Below, one piece after another: positions 37,301-43,434 of a stretch of DNA of 50,191 nt; position 1 is the first letter of the stretch; every line of letters starts with the position of its first letter. The DNA comes from Chloroflexota bacterium (lineage in GTDB: Bacteria; Chloroflexota; Limnocylindria; Limnocylindrales; Limnocylindraceae), in contig JAPLHR010000079.1 in the NCBI GenBank assembly GCA_026389535.1, forward strand, positions 1-50,191. Direction: 5' to 3'. The notes beneath the pieces are model-generated. The model had not been told where the DNA came from. It was given only the letters and a program-made list of their open reading frames with translations, and searched no databases. A program made the position numbers and the translations under genes.

Positions 37301-37546
37301 CTTCTCGGCGATGAGCCAGGCCACGCGGCGCGTGATGACCTGGGTCTTCCCTGTGCCCGCACCGGCGACAACGAGGAGCGGGCCCTCACCGTGCGTCACG
37401 GCGGCGTACTGCTCGTCGTTTAGATCATCAACGAGGTGGGCGATCGTTGGCGTTGGTGCCGTAGGGCGTTTCGGCGTAATCCCTGACCAGACTGGGAGTT
37501 GTGATCCCCCTTCGCGCTCGCCCGCACCCGAGGCGCGCGACGTCAC
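34352..37546 (-). CDS. UvrD/Rep superfamily helicase fused to an Fe-S PD-(D/E)XK nuclease
   Basis: This 1064-residue protein combines a superfamily 1A 3'-5' helicase with a RecB/Cas4-like nuclease. Helicase motifs: Q motif LNDEQYAAV, Walker A VAGAGTGKTQ (61-69), Ia LALTFTERAAEEM, II WILVDEYQDTNRLQ, III VVGDDDQSIYRFRGA, IV TKNYRST, V LLTIHQAKGLEFPVVF, VI LAYVALTRACERL. From about residue 780 the nuclease begins: FIACPLRYHYQ (first Cys), GRWDRVD (Asp), VVSDYKTGGRDD (Asp-x-Lys) and the terminal CTYCSYRELC, giving the four Cys of an AddB/Cas4-type 4Fe-4S cluster. It resembles the AddAB/AdnAB end-resection subunits in one chain and probably acts in double-strand break repair. The GTG start overlaps the DUF4446 stop. 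Confidence 0.88.
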   Translation of the reverse strand: MTSRASGAGEREGGSQLPVWSGITPKRPTAPTPTIAHLVDDLNDEQYAAVTHGEGPLLVVAGAGTGKTQVITRRVAWLIAEKRAEPEEILALTFTERAAEEMQGRVDRLVPYGYATTPIKTFHAWGDELLRANAHRLGLSGELRVLGRAEVVLLLREHLFELGLKRFLPLGDPTRFLSDIAGYFSRAKDEALGPDEIQKFAADLQERAGKARSAATSTADLELQRKLASYADAVDLLATEHGELSAALRTYRTILNERGLLDFGDQVLRAYELLRDDPLVAARAREQHRWILVDEYQDTNRLQGALVDLLSDGRRNLTVVGDDDQSIYRFRGAAISNILNFTERYPDASKVVLTKNYRSTGSVLTAARRLIRFNDPHRLEVRLGISKELTPEGMPGDAPPVTFRRFRTTANEADWIASEIRDAIAGGRRARDHAVLVRANVDSVEIGRSLNMLGIPWRSSGAAGLYDRPEVRLLLAGLRHAADPDAAAPLFLIVAESRFKVPPTILAAAVGKSRRDHLSLRESLATVGAGHEATERLLERLAGVVQESVERTSGEVLYRWLRESGLLAELTREATPESDERIRNIGRLFDVVRSRSRLLELDRAPFLVRYLEELGEAGDDPSAADVDPDLDAVALLTIHQAKGLEFPVVFAANLVEGRFPAKGRPPRLALAAELGGSDDVVPRDPRAPDGPTEADEEALREERRLAYVALTRACERLALTAAERSSGGVRPRKVSRFVAEALDLSREQLEEFPLTGEPTSKIDGLAIVAPPLPVLPVREPGAGESAPLTLSFTAIEAFIACPLRYHYQQRLRIPLPPHHSATYGAAMHAAVAEFHRGQMVGAPPQLDELYAALERSWQSAGFLSRSHEEARHTAAQEAIARFRSEEIATGHAPAYVEKDFSFELGGHKIRGRWDRVDVQALPPEGRSAPIPTIDVPGDVVRPTLPLGDDEWVVVSDYKTGGRDDDDASRKRAKESLQLQLYALAWRAVTGRLPDEVSLRFLDTGRVATVPVEPKRIVKARELIVVAAEGILAGVMDPKPELMTCTYCSYRELCPASKAPAGRPA

Positions 37547-38046
37547 CGTTGTGGAGCGCTGTAGGCGGGCTGTGCCAAGGCGGCAGCGATTGCCGCCGAC
37601 TCCTCAGCGCCCAGGGTCCCCTCGCCCCGACCCTCAATGACGCGCTTCACATAGATGCGTGTGCCGACTCGAGCATGCAGCGCGGTGATCACGACGCCAC
37701 TCCCCACCGCATCAAGCAGCGCCAGCGCAGAGCTTTGGCCGCCGCCGACATCTTCGAAGGCCTGGAACTGGATGAGGCCCATACGACTCATTGCGCCAGG
37801 GGCGGCCGCCTCAAGGGCGGTGAGGCGCGTCCCCGCCACCTGCGACGAGACCCCCTGCTCGGCAACCCGCTCGAGCACCTGGGCGAATCGCTGCTCGGCG
37901 CTCAACACGTCACTCCCTGAGACCAGCGCTGCGTAGTCGGCGCGGAGACGGCGTAGGTTACGGATCGAGATCAGGGCGACGAGGAGCGCGAGCAGGGCAA
38001 CGAGCACCCCGGCGACGCCGATTTCAAGGAGCACTTGGCTATCCAC
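37543..38046 (-). CDS. DUF4446 family protein with N-terminal membrane anchor
   Basis: This 167-residue protein has one N-terminal TM (GVAGVLVALLALLVALISI), a coiled-coil-prone linker (RNLRRLRADYAALVSGSDVLSAEQRFAQVL) and a C-terminal domain LIQFQAFEDVGGGQSSALALLDAVGSGVVITALHARVGTRIYVKRVIEGRGEGTLGAEESAAI. The F-x-D-x-GG-x-S-x-ALALLD...GVVIT...R...Y.K....G.....L..EE pattern matches the DUF4446 family, whose role is unknown. GTG at 38046 lies 6 nt after TAGGAT and is leaderless. The stop overlaps the helicase-nuclease start. Confidence 0.75.
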   Translation of the reverse strand: MDSQVLLEIGVAGVLVALLALLVALISIRNLRRLRADYAALVSGSDVLSAEQRFAQVLERVAEQGVSSQVAGTRLTALEAAAPGAMSRMGLIQFQAFEDVGGGQSSALALLDAVGSGVVITALHARVGTRIYVKRVIEGRGEGTLGAEESAAIAAALAQPAYSAPQR

Positions 38047-38052
38047 GGCTGC

Positions 38053-38058
38053 ATCCTA
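38053..38058 (-). promoter_or_regulatory. -10 box (TAGGAT) of a leaderless start for the DUF4446 gene
   Basis: TAGGAT ends exactly 6 nt before GTG 38046. It would drive the DUF4446, helicase-nuclease and membrane protein transcript. Confidence 0.5.
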
Positions 38059-38091
38059 TCAGCCCTCGCCGCCCCCTCAACCTGGGTCAGG

Positions 38092-38121
38092 TATCCTCTG
38101 GCAACAGCCCTGTAAGGAGGA
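38092..38121 (+). promoter_or_regulatory. -10 (TATCCT) and strong Shine-Dalgarno for the small membrane protein
   Basis: TATCCT at 38092-38097 is followed by AAGGAGGAG close to the ATG at 38125. Unlike the leaderless genes nearby, this one has a short leader with a near-perfect ribosome site. Confidence 0.55.
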
Positions 38122-38124
38122 GTC

Positions 38125-38460
38125 ATGGCTAAACGAGAGAAGCGCTTCCGCCCCGACCAGCGCCCGAAGCTGAAGTCGCATGCCGACGCGCCCAAGCGTG
38201 GTCTCACCCCCGCCGAGGAGGCCGCTGCGGCCGCCTATGAGGCGACGCTCGTCGCCCCGAAGAGCACCATCATTACGGGTACCTCTGCACCAATTGGTAG
38301 CCGGGTCGCATCGACACAGCGACTCACCGCCGAGATCGCCGCAGAGATGCCCGTCGTGCAACGAGACCTTCGCCGCATCTTGCTGACGTACGGCGCGATG
38401 CTCCTACTGCTTGCCGCAATCTGGTTCGTCGCGACCACAACCGGCTTCGTCGCCGCCTAG
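38125..38460 (+). CDS. Hypothetical small C-tail-anchored membrane protein
   Basis: This 111-residue protein is of unknown function. The N-terminal 80 residues are polar and basic at the start (MAKREKRFRPDQRPKLKSHADAPKRG), followed by an Ala-rich helix (TPAEEAAAAAYEATL). One TM near the C-terminus (YGAMLLLLAAIWFVATTTGFV) would anchor it with the N-terminus in the cytoplasm. EMPVVQRDLRRILLTYG immediately before the TM resembles the juxtamembrane 'y..v.rDlrRi' of small proteins I associate with Chloroflexota and Actinomycetota, but I cannot name the family. A strong Shine-Dalgarno and its own promoter suggest high expression. It is convergent with recO. Confidence 0.65.
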   Translation: MAKREKRFRPDQRPKLKSHADAPKRGLTPAEEAAAAAYEATLVAPKSTIITGTSAPIGSRVASTQRLTAEIAAEMPVVQRDLRRILLTYGAMLLLLAAIWFVATTTGFVAA

Positions 38461-38484
38461 TTCGGAGCCGCAACCCTCCGCCGC

Positions 38485-39238
38485 TTACGGCGCCAACACC
38501 TCGTCCATGAAGCTGCGACTCTTCGGCTCAGTGCCGAAGAGGAGATGCACAGCAACGCGCAGGGCCCAACTCACCTCTCGTTGGGGGGCGGGAGGCAGCG
38601 CGAGCGAAACCAACTCCTCTGGCGCAAAACGTCGCAGTGCTCGCATCAGTCGCAACGCATCACTGGAGAACGCTCCCCCAAGTGCATGTGATGCGCAGCG
38701 GATGCCGGCACCCTCCTCATCCCAGCGGAGGGCCTCGCCCGCAATGGGCGCCCGCCCGCACTCAAGGCAGACGTCGAGCTCTGGGCCCTGCCCAGAGGCG
38801 TCAAGGAGTGCCAGCTCAGCCCAGCGCGCCCGCCACGAGCGCATCGGGTGCGCCGGACTCGAGAAGATCCCAGGCGCGAATGAGCAGCTCGTACAGTTCG
38901 GGCTCGGGCTGCTCATCGCTCGTTCCTCGTTCGACCAACTCGGCGACGTACCAGGCGACCGCCGCACTGCCGAGTCGACCGCGCAGGCCGAGCCAGACTC
39001 GTACGCTGCGAACCTGGGTCACGGTATCAAAGGTTCTCCCCGCGATGAGGGCGAGGTCTAGTTCGGCGAAGGGCTCTACCCCGCCCCCGAGCCGGCTGGT
39101 TGGCTTGCGGACCCCCTTGGCGATCGCTTTGAACTTGCCGCGTGTCGCGGAGAGGAGGGTGAGCACGCGATCGGCTTCGCCGAGGCGGAAGCGGGAGGTG
39201 ACGACGGCCAGCGACGTAGTGCTTTGACGTGCAGGCAT
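38485..39238 (-). pseudogene. recO: DNA repair protein RecO, frameshifted
   Basis: RecO is split over two frames. The first (39238-38816) has the OB-fold part: LAVVTSRFRLGEADRVLTLLSATRGKFKAIAKGVRK...LGGGVEPFAELDLALI, then ends ALVAGALG-stop. The second frame (within 38485-38967) supplies the zinc-finger C-terminus (ARWAELALLDASGQGPELDVCLECGRAPI, C..C-type ligands, LFGTEPKSRSFMDEVLAP). Removing one G from the GGG at 38829-38831 joins them as ALVAARWAELALL and restores a normal 250-residue RecO. So there is a one-base insertion. It could be a real loss, a sequencing or assembly error in a G/C-rich tract, or (least likely) recoding. ATG 39238 lies 7 nt after TACCCT. Confidence 0.85.
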
Positions 39239-39245
39239 GATGCGC

Positions 39246-39251
39246 AGGGTA
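39246..39251 (-). promoter_or_regulatory. -10 box (TACCCT) of a leaderless start for recO
   Basis: TACCCT ends 7 nt before the recO ATG at 39238, following the same spacing rule as the other leaderless genes in the window. Confidence 0.45.
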
Positions 39252-39309
39252 GCATTGCCCTACAACCGCGCCGCGTTCAAACGCGCCGGGCAAGAGGTGA
39301 GGGGGGCGC

Positions 39310-40359
39310 GTGAGCGAGCAGCAGCAAGGGGCGGCGGGAGATCTCCTGAGCCTGAACCTCGACGAACTGGTTGCGGCAACCGATCGCACCATCCTTGATC
39401 TGCTCGCCGAATGGGAGGAGCCGATTACGGCCCCCATGTACGAGCAGATTCGCTACCACCTCGGGTACAACGATCCCGCAGCGCGGCCCGGAAAGCGCAT
39501 GCGCCCCCTCCTCGGCCTCCTCGCCTATGCCTCGATCTCGCCAGACTGGGATCGCGCACTCCCCGGTGCTGCGGCAGTAGAGCTCGGACACAACTTCTCA
39601 CTCGTCCACGACGACATTGAGGACGGTGATGCCGAGCGACGCGGCCGGCCGACACTCTGGGTTCGAGATGGTATTCCCCAGGCCATCAACACCGGCGATG
39701 CACTCTTCACGATCAGCCGCGTGGCGCTGCACCACCTCACCACCCTCGGCTTCTCTGATGCCAAGGTGATTCGCCTGATGAAGCTCTACGACGAGACGTG
39801 CCTGCGCCTCTGCGAAGGGCAATTCATCGACATCGCCGCAAGCGCACGCACAGAGATGCAGAGCGTTGAACACTACTTTGAGATGATCGGTCGTAAGACC
39901 GCCGCCCTCATCTCGGGCTCCGTAGAATCCGGCGCGATCCTTGCCAGTGACGACGAGGAGGTCATCCGCCACTTCCGAAACTTCGGCTGGGCCCTCGGGC
40001 TCGCCTTCCAGATCAACGACGACCTCCTCGGCATCTGGGGCGACGAGGCGGCTACAGGGAAGGAGGCCTCTGATCTGGCCCGTCACAAGAAGACGCTCCC
40101 CGTCCTTCATGCCATGGAGCAGGCGAGCCCCGCCGACCGCGCGGTGCTGACAAACCTCTACGCCGAAACGAACCCAGGCGCCGACTCAGTCGCCGCAGGA
40201 TTGCAGGTACTTGAGCGTACCGGGTCACGTGAGTACACACGCATGAAGGCACAGGAGTGGCGCGCTAAGGCGATCAGTGAGATTCGCACTCTCTCGCAGC
40301 TCAACCCACGCGCCGTGGCGAAACTCGAAGAGATTATTGACCGGGTGATCTCCGCCTAA
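39310..40359 (+). CDS. Polyprenyl (isoprenoid) diphosphate synthase
   Basis: This 349-residue trans-prenyltransferase condenses allylic diphosphates with isopentenyl diphosphate. The first Asp-rich motif is NFSLVHDDIEDGDAERRGRPTLW and the second FQINDDLLGIWGD; KRMRPLLGLLAYASI before the first motif holds the IPP-binding Lys/Arg. LTNLYAETNPGADSVA and the C-terminal IDRVISA are ordinary. The residues before the first Asp motif (AAVELGHNFSLVHDD) suggest a chain-length determining region for a medium-chain product, but the exact length cannot be set. GTG start with GAGGTGAGGGGGG upstream. It converges with the CBS protein gene, overlapping at the stop codons. The product may serve quinones or carotenoids, or give undecaprenyl precursors. 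Confidence 0.88.
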   Translation: MSEQQQGAAGDLLSLNLDELVAATDRTILDLLAEWEEPITAPMYEQIRYHLGYNDPAARPGKRMRPLLGLLAYASISPDWDRALPGAAAVELGHNFSLVHDDIEDGDAERRGRPTLWVRDGIPQAINTGDALFTISRVALHHLTTLGFSDAKVIRLMKLYDETCLRLCEGQFIDIAASARTEMQSVEHYFEMIGRKTAALISGSVESGAILASDDEEVIRHFRNFGWALGLAFQINDDLLGIWGDEAATGKEASDLARHKKTLPVLHAMEQASPADRAVLTNLYAETNPGADSVAAGLQVLERTGSREYTRMKAQEWRAKAISEIRTLSQLNPRAVAKLEEIIDRVISA

Positions 40360-41672
40360 TCAGCAACCGGCTTCGTGACCCCCGAATCCCAGGTCACGCG
40401 CACCTTGCCGACGCGGCGCCCTATCACCTTGACCACCGTGATTTTGAATGGGTCCACCGCCACCGTGTCGCCCACAACGGGGACGCGGCCGATACGGTGA
40501 TACACGAATCCGCCCACGGTGTCGTACTCCTCATCATCCTCAAGCTCTAGCGGAGGGTCGACAAGTTCGCCCATCTCATCAATATCGGCTCGGCCGTCAA
40601 GGATCGCCTCGCCCTCGCGAACCATCACCTTCATCGGCTCCTCTTCGTCAAACTCGTCCTGAATCTCACCGACGATCTCTTCGAGCAGGTCTTCAATGGT
40701 CACGAGGCCCGCAGTACCGCCGTATTCGTCAAGCACGATCGCCATGTGCACGCGGCGACGCTGTAGTTCGTTGAGCAAGTCATCGACCGCCTGTGACTCA
40801 GGAACAAAGAGTGCCGGACGCATGATGTCGCGCAGCCGTGGACGCGGCCCGCCCGCAGCAATGATGCGCAGCAGGTCCTTCGCGTAGAGGATGCCAACGA
40901 TATGGTCGACCGACTCCTTGTAGAGCGGCGTACGACTGTGTCCCTCGGTGAGCACTAGCGTGACGGCGTCATCAAAGCTCGCCTCTTGGTCGATCGCCGC
41001 GATATCAATGCGCGGCACCATCACCTCATGCAACTTGGAGTCGCTGAGCGACATTACCGCGCTGATCATCTGCTCCTCTTCGGCCTCAAGTACGCCCTGC
41101 TGGCTCCCCTGCTCCACGATCAGGCGGATCTCGGCTGCGGAGAGCTCTGGGGTACGAGTTGGGTCAATGCCGAATGGTTTCGAGATGATCTTGGTGAGGA
41201 GCACGAGCACCGCCACCAGTGGGCTCACAATCTTGGCGAAGAGGGTGATCGGCCCAGAGACTGCGAGGGCAATGCGGTCTGGATTGGCGAGGGCAAACCC
41301 CTTCGGTATCAACTCCCCAAGCACGATGGAGACCACAGAGACGATGAAGGTGACGAGGAGCAGCGCAATCGTGTCGGCATAGTCGGCAAGGGGCGCGATC
41401 CCACGCAGCGGCTCCGCAACTACGGTCACGATGCTGACGGCAGCAACGGCGGAGGCGAGTGCCCCGAGGAAGGTGATCGCAACCTGGATCACGGCGAGGA
41501 AGCGCCCTGGATCGCGCATCAGCTTCTGGGCGCGCTTCGCACGGCGATCGCCCGCCTCGGCGAGCTCATCGAGGCGCGTACGGCGAACAGAGACAAAGGC
41601 GATCTCGGCACCAACGAAGAAGCCGTTGATCAGGATCAGTAGAAGAATGATCAGGATGTCGGTGCCGAGCAT
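40356..41672 (-). CDS. CNNM/CBS-domain protein of the hemolysin C/CorC family
   Basis: This 438-residue membrane protein has an N-terminal DUF21/CNNM transmembrane domain (about 1-190; starts [32 protein letters not shown]), two CBS domains (about 210-335; [18 protein letters not shown]..., [29 protein letters not shown]) and a C-terminal CorC_HlyC transporter-associated domain ([29 protein letters not shown] onward). The family is linked to magnesium/cobalt efflux or homeostasis. The 'hemolysin' name is historical. It lies 2 nt after glmU at the end of the alr-glmU run. Confidence 0.9.
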   Translation of the reverse strand: MLGTDILIILLLILINGFFVGAEIAFVSVRRTRLDELAEAGDRRAKRAQKLMRDPGRFLAVIQVAITFLGALASAVAAVSIVTVVAEPLRGIAPLADYADTIALLLVTFIVSVVSIVLGELIPKGFALANPDRIALAVSGPITLFAKIVSPLVAVLVLLTKIISKPFGIDPTRTPELSAAEIRLIVEQGSQQGVLEAEEEQMISAVMSLSDSKLHEVMVPRIDIAAIDQEASFDDAVTLVLTEGHSRTPLYKESVDHIVGILYAKDLLRIIAAGGPRPRLRDIMRPALFVPESQAVDDLLNELQRRRVHMAIVLDEYGGTAGLVTIEDLLEEIVGEIQDEFDEEEPMKVMVREGEAILDGRADIDEMGELVDPPLELEDDEEYDTVGGFVYHRIGRVPVVGDTVAVDPFKITVVKVIGRRVGKVRVTWDSGVTKPVAD

Positions 41673-41674
41673 CG

Positions 41675-43048
41675 TTAAGCCTCCCGAATGATGCGAGCCG
41701 GAACACCGACCGCCGTACAGCCATCAGGGATATCCGCAAGCACCACCGTGCCAGCCCCTGTCTTGGCTCCGATACCGATGCCCGCCGGGGCAACAATCAA
41801 AGTTCCCACACCTGTGAAGGCGTCTGCGCCAATCAGCGTCTTGACCTTCTCTACCCCATTGTAGTTCGCCGTGATGGTGCCCGCGCCGATGTTCGCACGC
41901 TCCCCCACTTCGGCATCGCCGAGATAGGAGTGATGGCCGACCTTCGCGCCAGCGGCGAGACTCGTTGCTTTCATTTCAGCAAAGTTTCCAACGTGGCAGT
42001 TTGCCGCAATGGTGCACCCTGGTCGAATATGCGCAAACGGCCCAACATCAACGTGCGACGCGATGGTTGAGCCCTCAATCGCTGAGGAGCGAACTGTGCA
42101 GTCCTCGCCGATGGATGTCGCCTCAATCCGTGAACCGCTACCGACTCGAGTCCTCGCGCCAATACTCGTGGCGCCAACAAGCGTGACGCCAGGTTCAATC
42201 ACCGCATCAGGAGCGATCTCAACCTGCACGTCAATCCACGCGGTCGTTGGGTCAATCAACGCCACGCCACGATCTAGATGCCCCTCGTTGATGCGCTCGC
42301 GGAGTGCGGCTGCGACATCGGCGAACTGGTGTCGGTCGTTCACCCCCTCAAGCTCAATCTCCGGGCCATAGACGATTGGCGCAGGGGTACCTGCGTCGTG
42401 TGCCGCGGCGACTAGATCGGTGAGATAGAGCTCGCCACTCGCCTTCGACGGGGTGATGGCGCCGAGTGCCTCGGTGAGCCACGCTCGGTCAACGGCGTAG
42501 AGCCCAGCGTTAACGGTGCCGATGGCGCGCTGCTCTTCGCTGGCATCACGCTCCTCGATCACGCACCCCGCTGTGCCGTCGCTTGATTCAATCACCCGTC
42601 CGTAGCCCGTAGGGTCATCGGCATCAAAGGCGGCCAACGCGAGCGGCGCGTTCGTCTCGCGACGTGCCGCAACAACCTCGCGCATCAGCGCGGCGGTGAT
42701 GAGTGGCGTATCGCCGCAGGCGATGAGCAGCTCCTTTGCAGAGGCTGGTAGCGCGGCAAGCGCGCAGCGAACAGCATCGGCGGTGCCGAGCGGCTTTGGC
42801 TGCTCAGCAATTGAGACGCTTCCACCCAGCAGTTCGGCGAGCCCGGCGGTCGCGGGCGAGAGGACAACGACAGACTTCTCAGAGAACGCCTCAGTGGCAG
42901 CCGCCACGACCCAGCCAGCCATTGGGCGGCCGAGCAGTTGGTGCAGCACCTTGGGAACCTGGGACTGCATCCGCGATCCCACTCCAGCGGCAAGGATGAT
43001 GGCCGTCACGCCCTCAAGGCGCTCCGGCCCGCGACTTGACGGGCTCAT
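41675..43048 (-). CDS. glmU: Bifunctional GlmU: GlcNAc-1-P uridyltransferase / GlcN-1-P acetyltransferase
   Basis: This 457-residue bifunctional enzyme makes UDP-GlcNAc for peptidoglycan. The N-terminal uridyltransferase has ILAAGVGSRMQSQVPKVLHQLLGRPM, LGTADAVRCAL, CGDTPLI and the YGRVIE loop. The C-terminal left-handed beta-helix acetyltransferase starts at about residue 255 (hexapeptide repeats such as DAVIEPGVTLVGATSIGARTRVGSGSRI) and contains FAHIRPGC, NFAEMKATSLAAGAKVGHHSYLGDAEVGERANIGAGTITANYNGVEK, which holds the catalytic His and acetyl-CoA contacts. Length is normal. The ATG shares ATGA with the ridA stop. Confidence 0.95.
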   Translation of the reverse strand: MSPSSRGPERLEGVTAIILAAGVGSRMQSQVPKVLHQLLGRPMAGWVVAAATEAFSEKSVVVLSPATAGLAELLGGSVSIAEQPKPLGTADAVRCALAALPASAKELLIACGDTPLITAALMREVVAARRETNAPLALAAFDADDPTGYGRVIESSDGTAGCVIEERDASEEQRAIGTVNAGLYAVDRAWLTEALGAITPSKASGELYLTDLVAAAHDAGTPAPIVYGPEIELEGVNDRHQFADVAAALRERINEGHLDRGVALIDPTTAWIDVQVEIAPDAVIEPGVTLVGATSIGARTRVGSGSRIEATSIGEDCTVRSSAIEGSTIASHVDVGPFAHIRPGCTIAANCHVGNFAEMKATSLAAGAKVGHHSYLGDAEVGERANIGAGTITANYNGVEKVKTLIGADAFTGVGTLIVAPAGIGIGAKTGAGTVVLADIPDGCTAVGVPARIIREA

Positions 43049-43434
43049 CCTGCGGCGCCGCCTCGCTTGGCGATCGCTTCGATCTCTACCAAGCCACCCT
43101 TCGGCAACGCTGCAACCTGAATGGTTGAGCGTGCTGGGTACGGCTGGGTGAAGGCCCGACCGTAGATCTCGTTGACGGTGGCAAAGTCGGCGAGGTCAAC
43201 AAGGAAGATGGTCGTCTTAACGATGTCGTTGTAGCCATAGCCAGCAGCGGCCAACAGGGCACCGAGGTTCGTCACCGCCTGCTCTGCCTGTGCAGCAACG
43301 CCATCAGCGAGTGCGCCAGTTTCAGGATGGAGTCCGAGCTGCCCAGAGCAGTAGAGCTCGTCGCCCATGGCAGCAGCCGGGCTGTACGGTCCGATGGCGG
43401 CAGGAATACCCGCCCCAGTAATCGAACGCTTCAC
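43045..43434 (-). CDS. ridA: RidA/YjgF/YER057c/UK114 family enamine/imine deaminase
   Basis: The track's start lies inside the upstream gene. The GTG at 43434 shares GTGA with the ksgA-ispE stop and gives 129 residues (MKRSITGAGIPAAIGPYSPAAAMG). The signature IGPYSPA, CSGQLGLHPETGAL, QAEQAVTNLGALLAAAG, VKTTIFLVDLADFATVNEIYGRAF, and PARSTIQVAALPKGGLVEIEAIA (with the catalytic Arg in PARS) are all present. RidA hydrolyses reactive 2-aminoacrylate imines, protecting PLP enzymes such as alanine racemase, encoded in the same run. That partnership is inference. Confidence 0.94.
   Translation of the reverse strand: MKRSITGAGIPAAIGPYSPAAAMGDELYCSGQLGLHPETGALADGVAAQAEQAVTNLGALLAAAGYGYNDIVKTTIFLVDLADFATVNEIYGRAFTQPYPARSTIQVAALPKGGLVEIEAIAKRGGAAG

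Noticed and set aside
38810-38835. Programmed +1 frameshift in recO
   Set aside because: No known slippery pattern such as CTTTGA or an internal Shine-Dalgarno is present; a one-base insertion in a G run is simpler.
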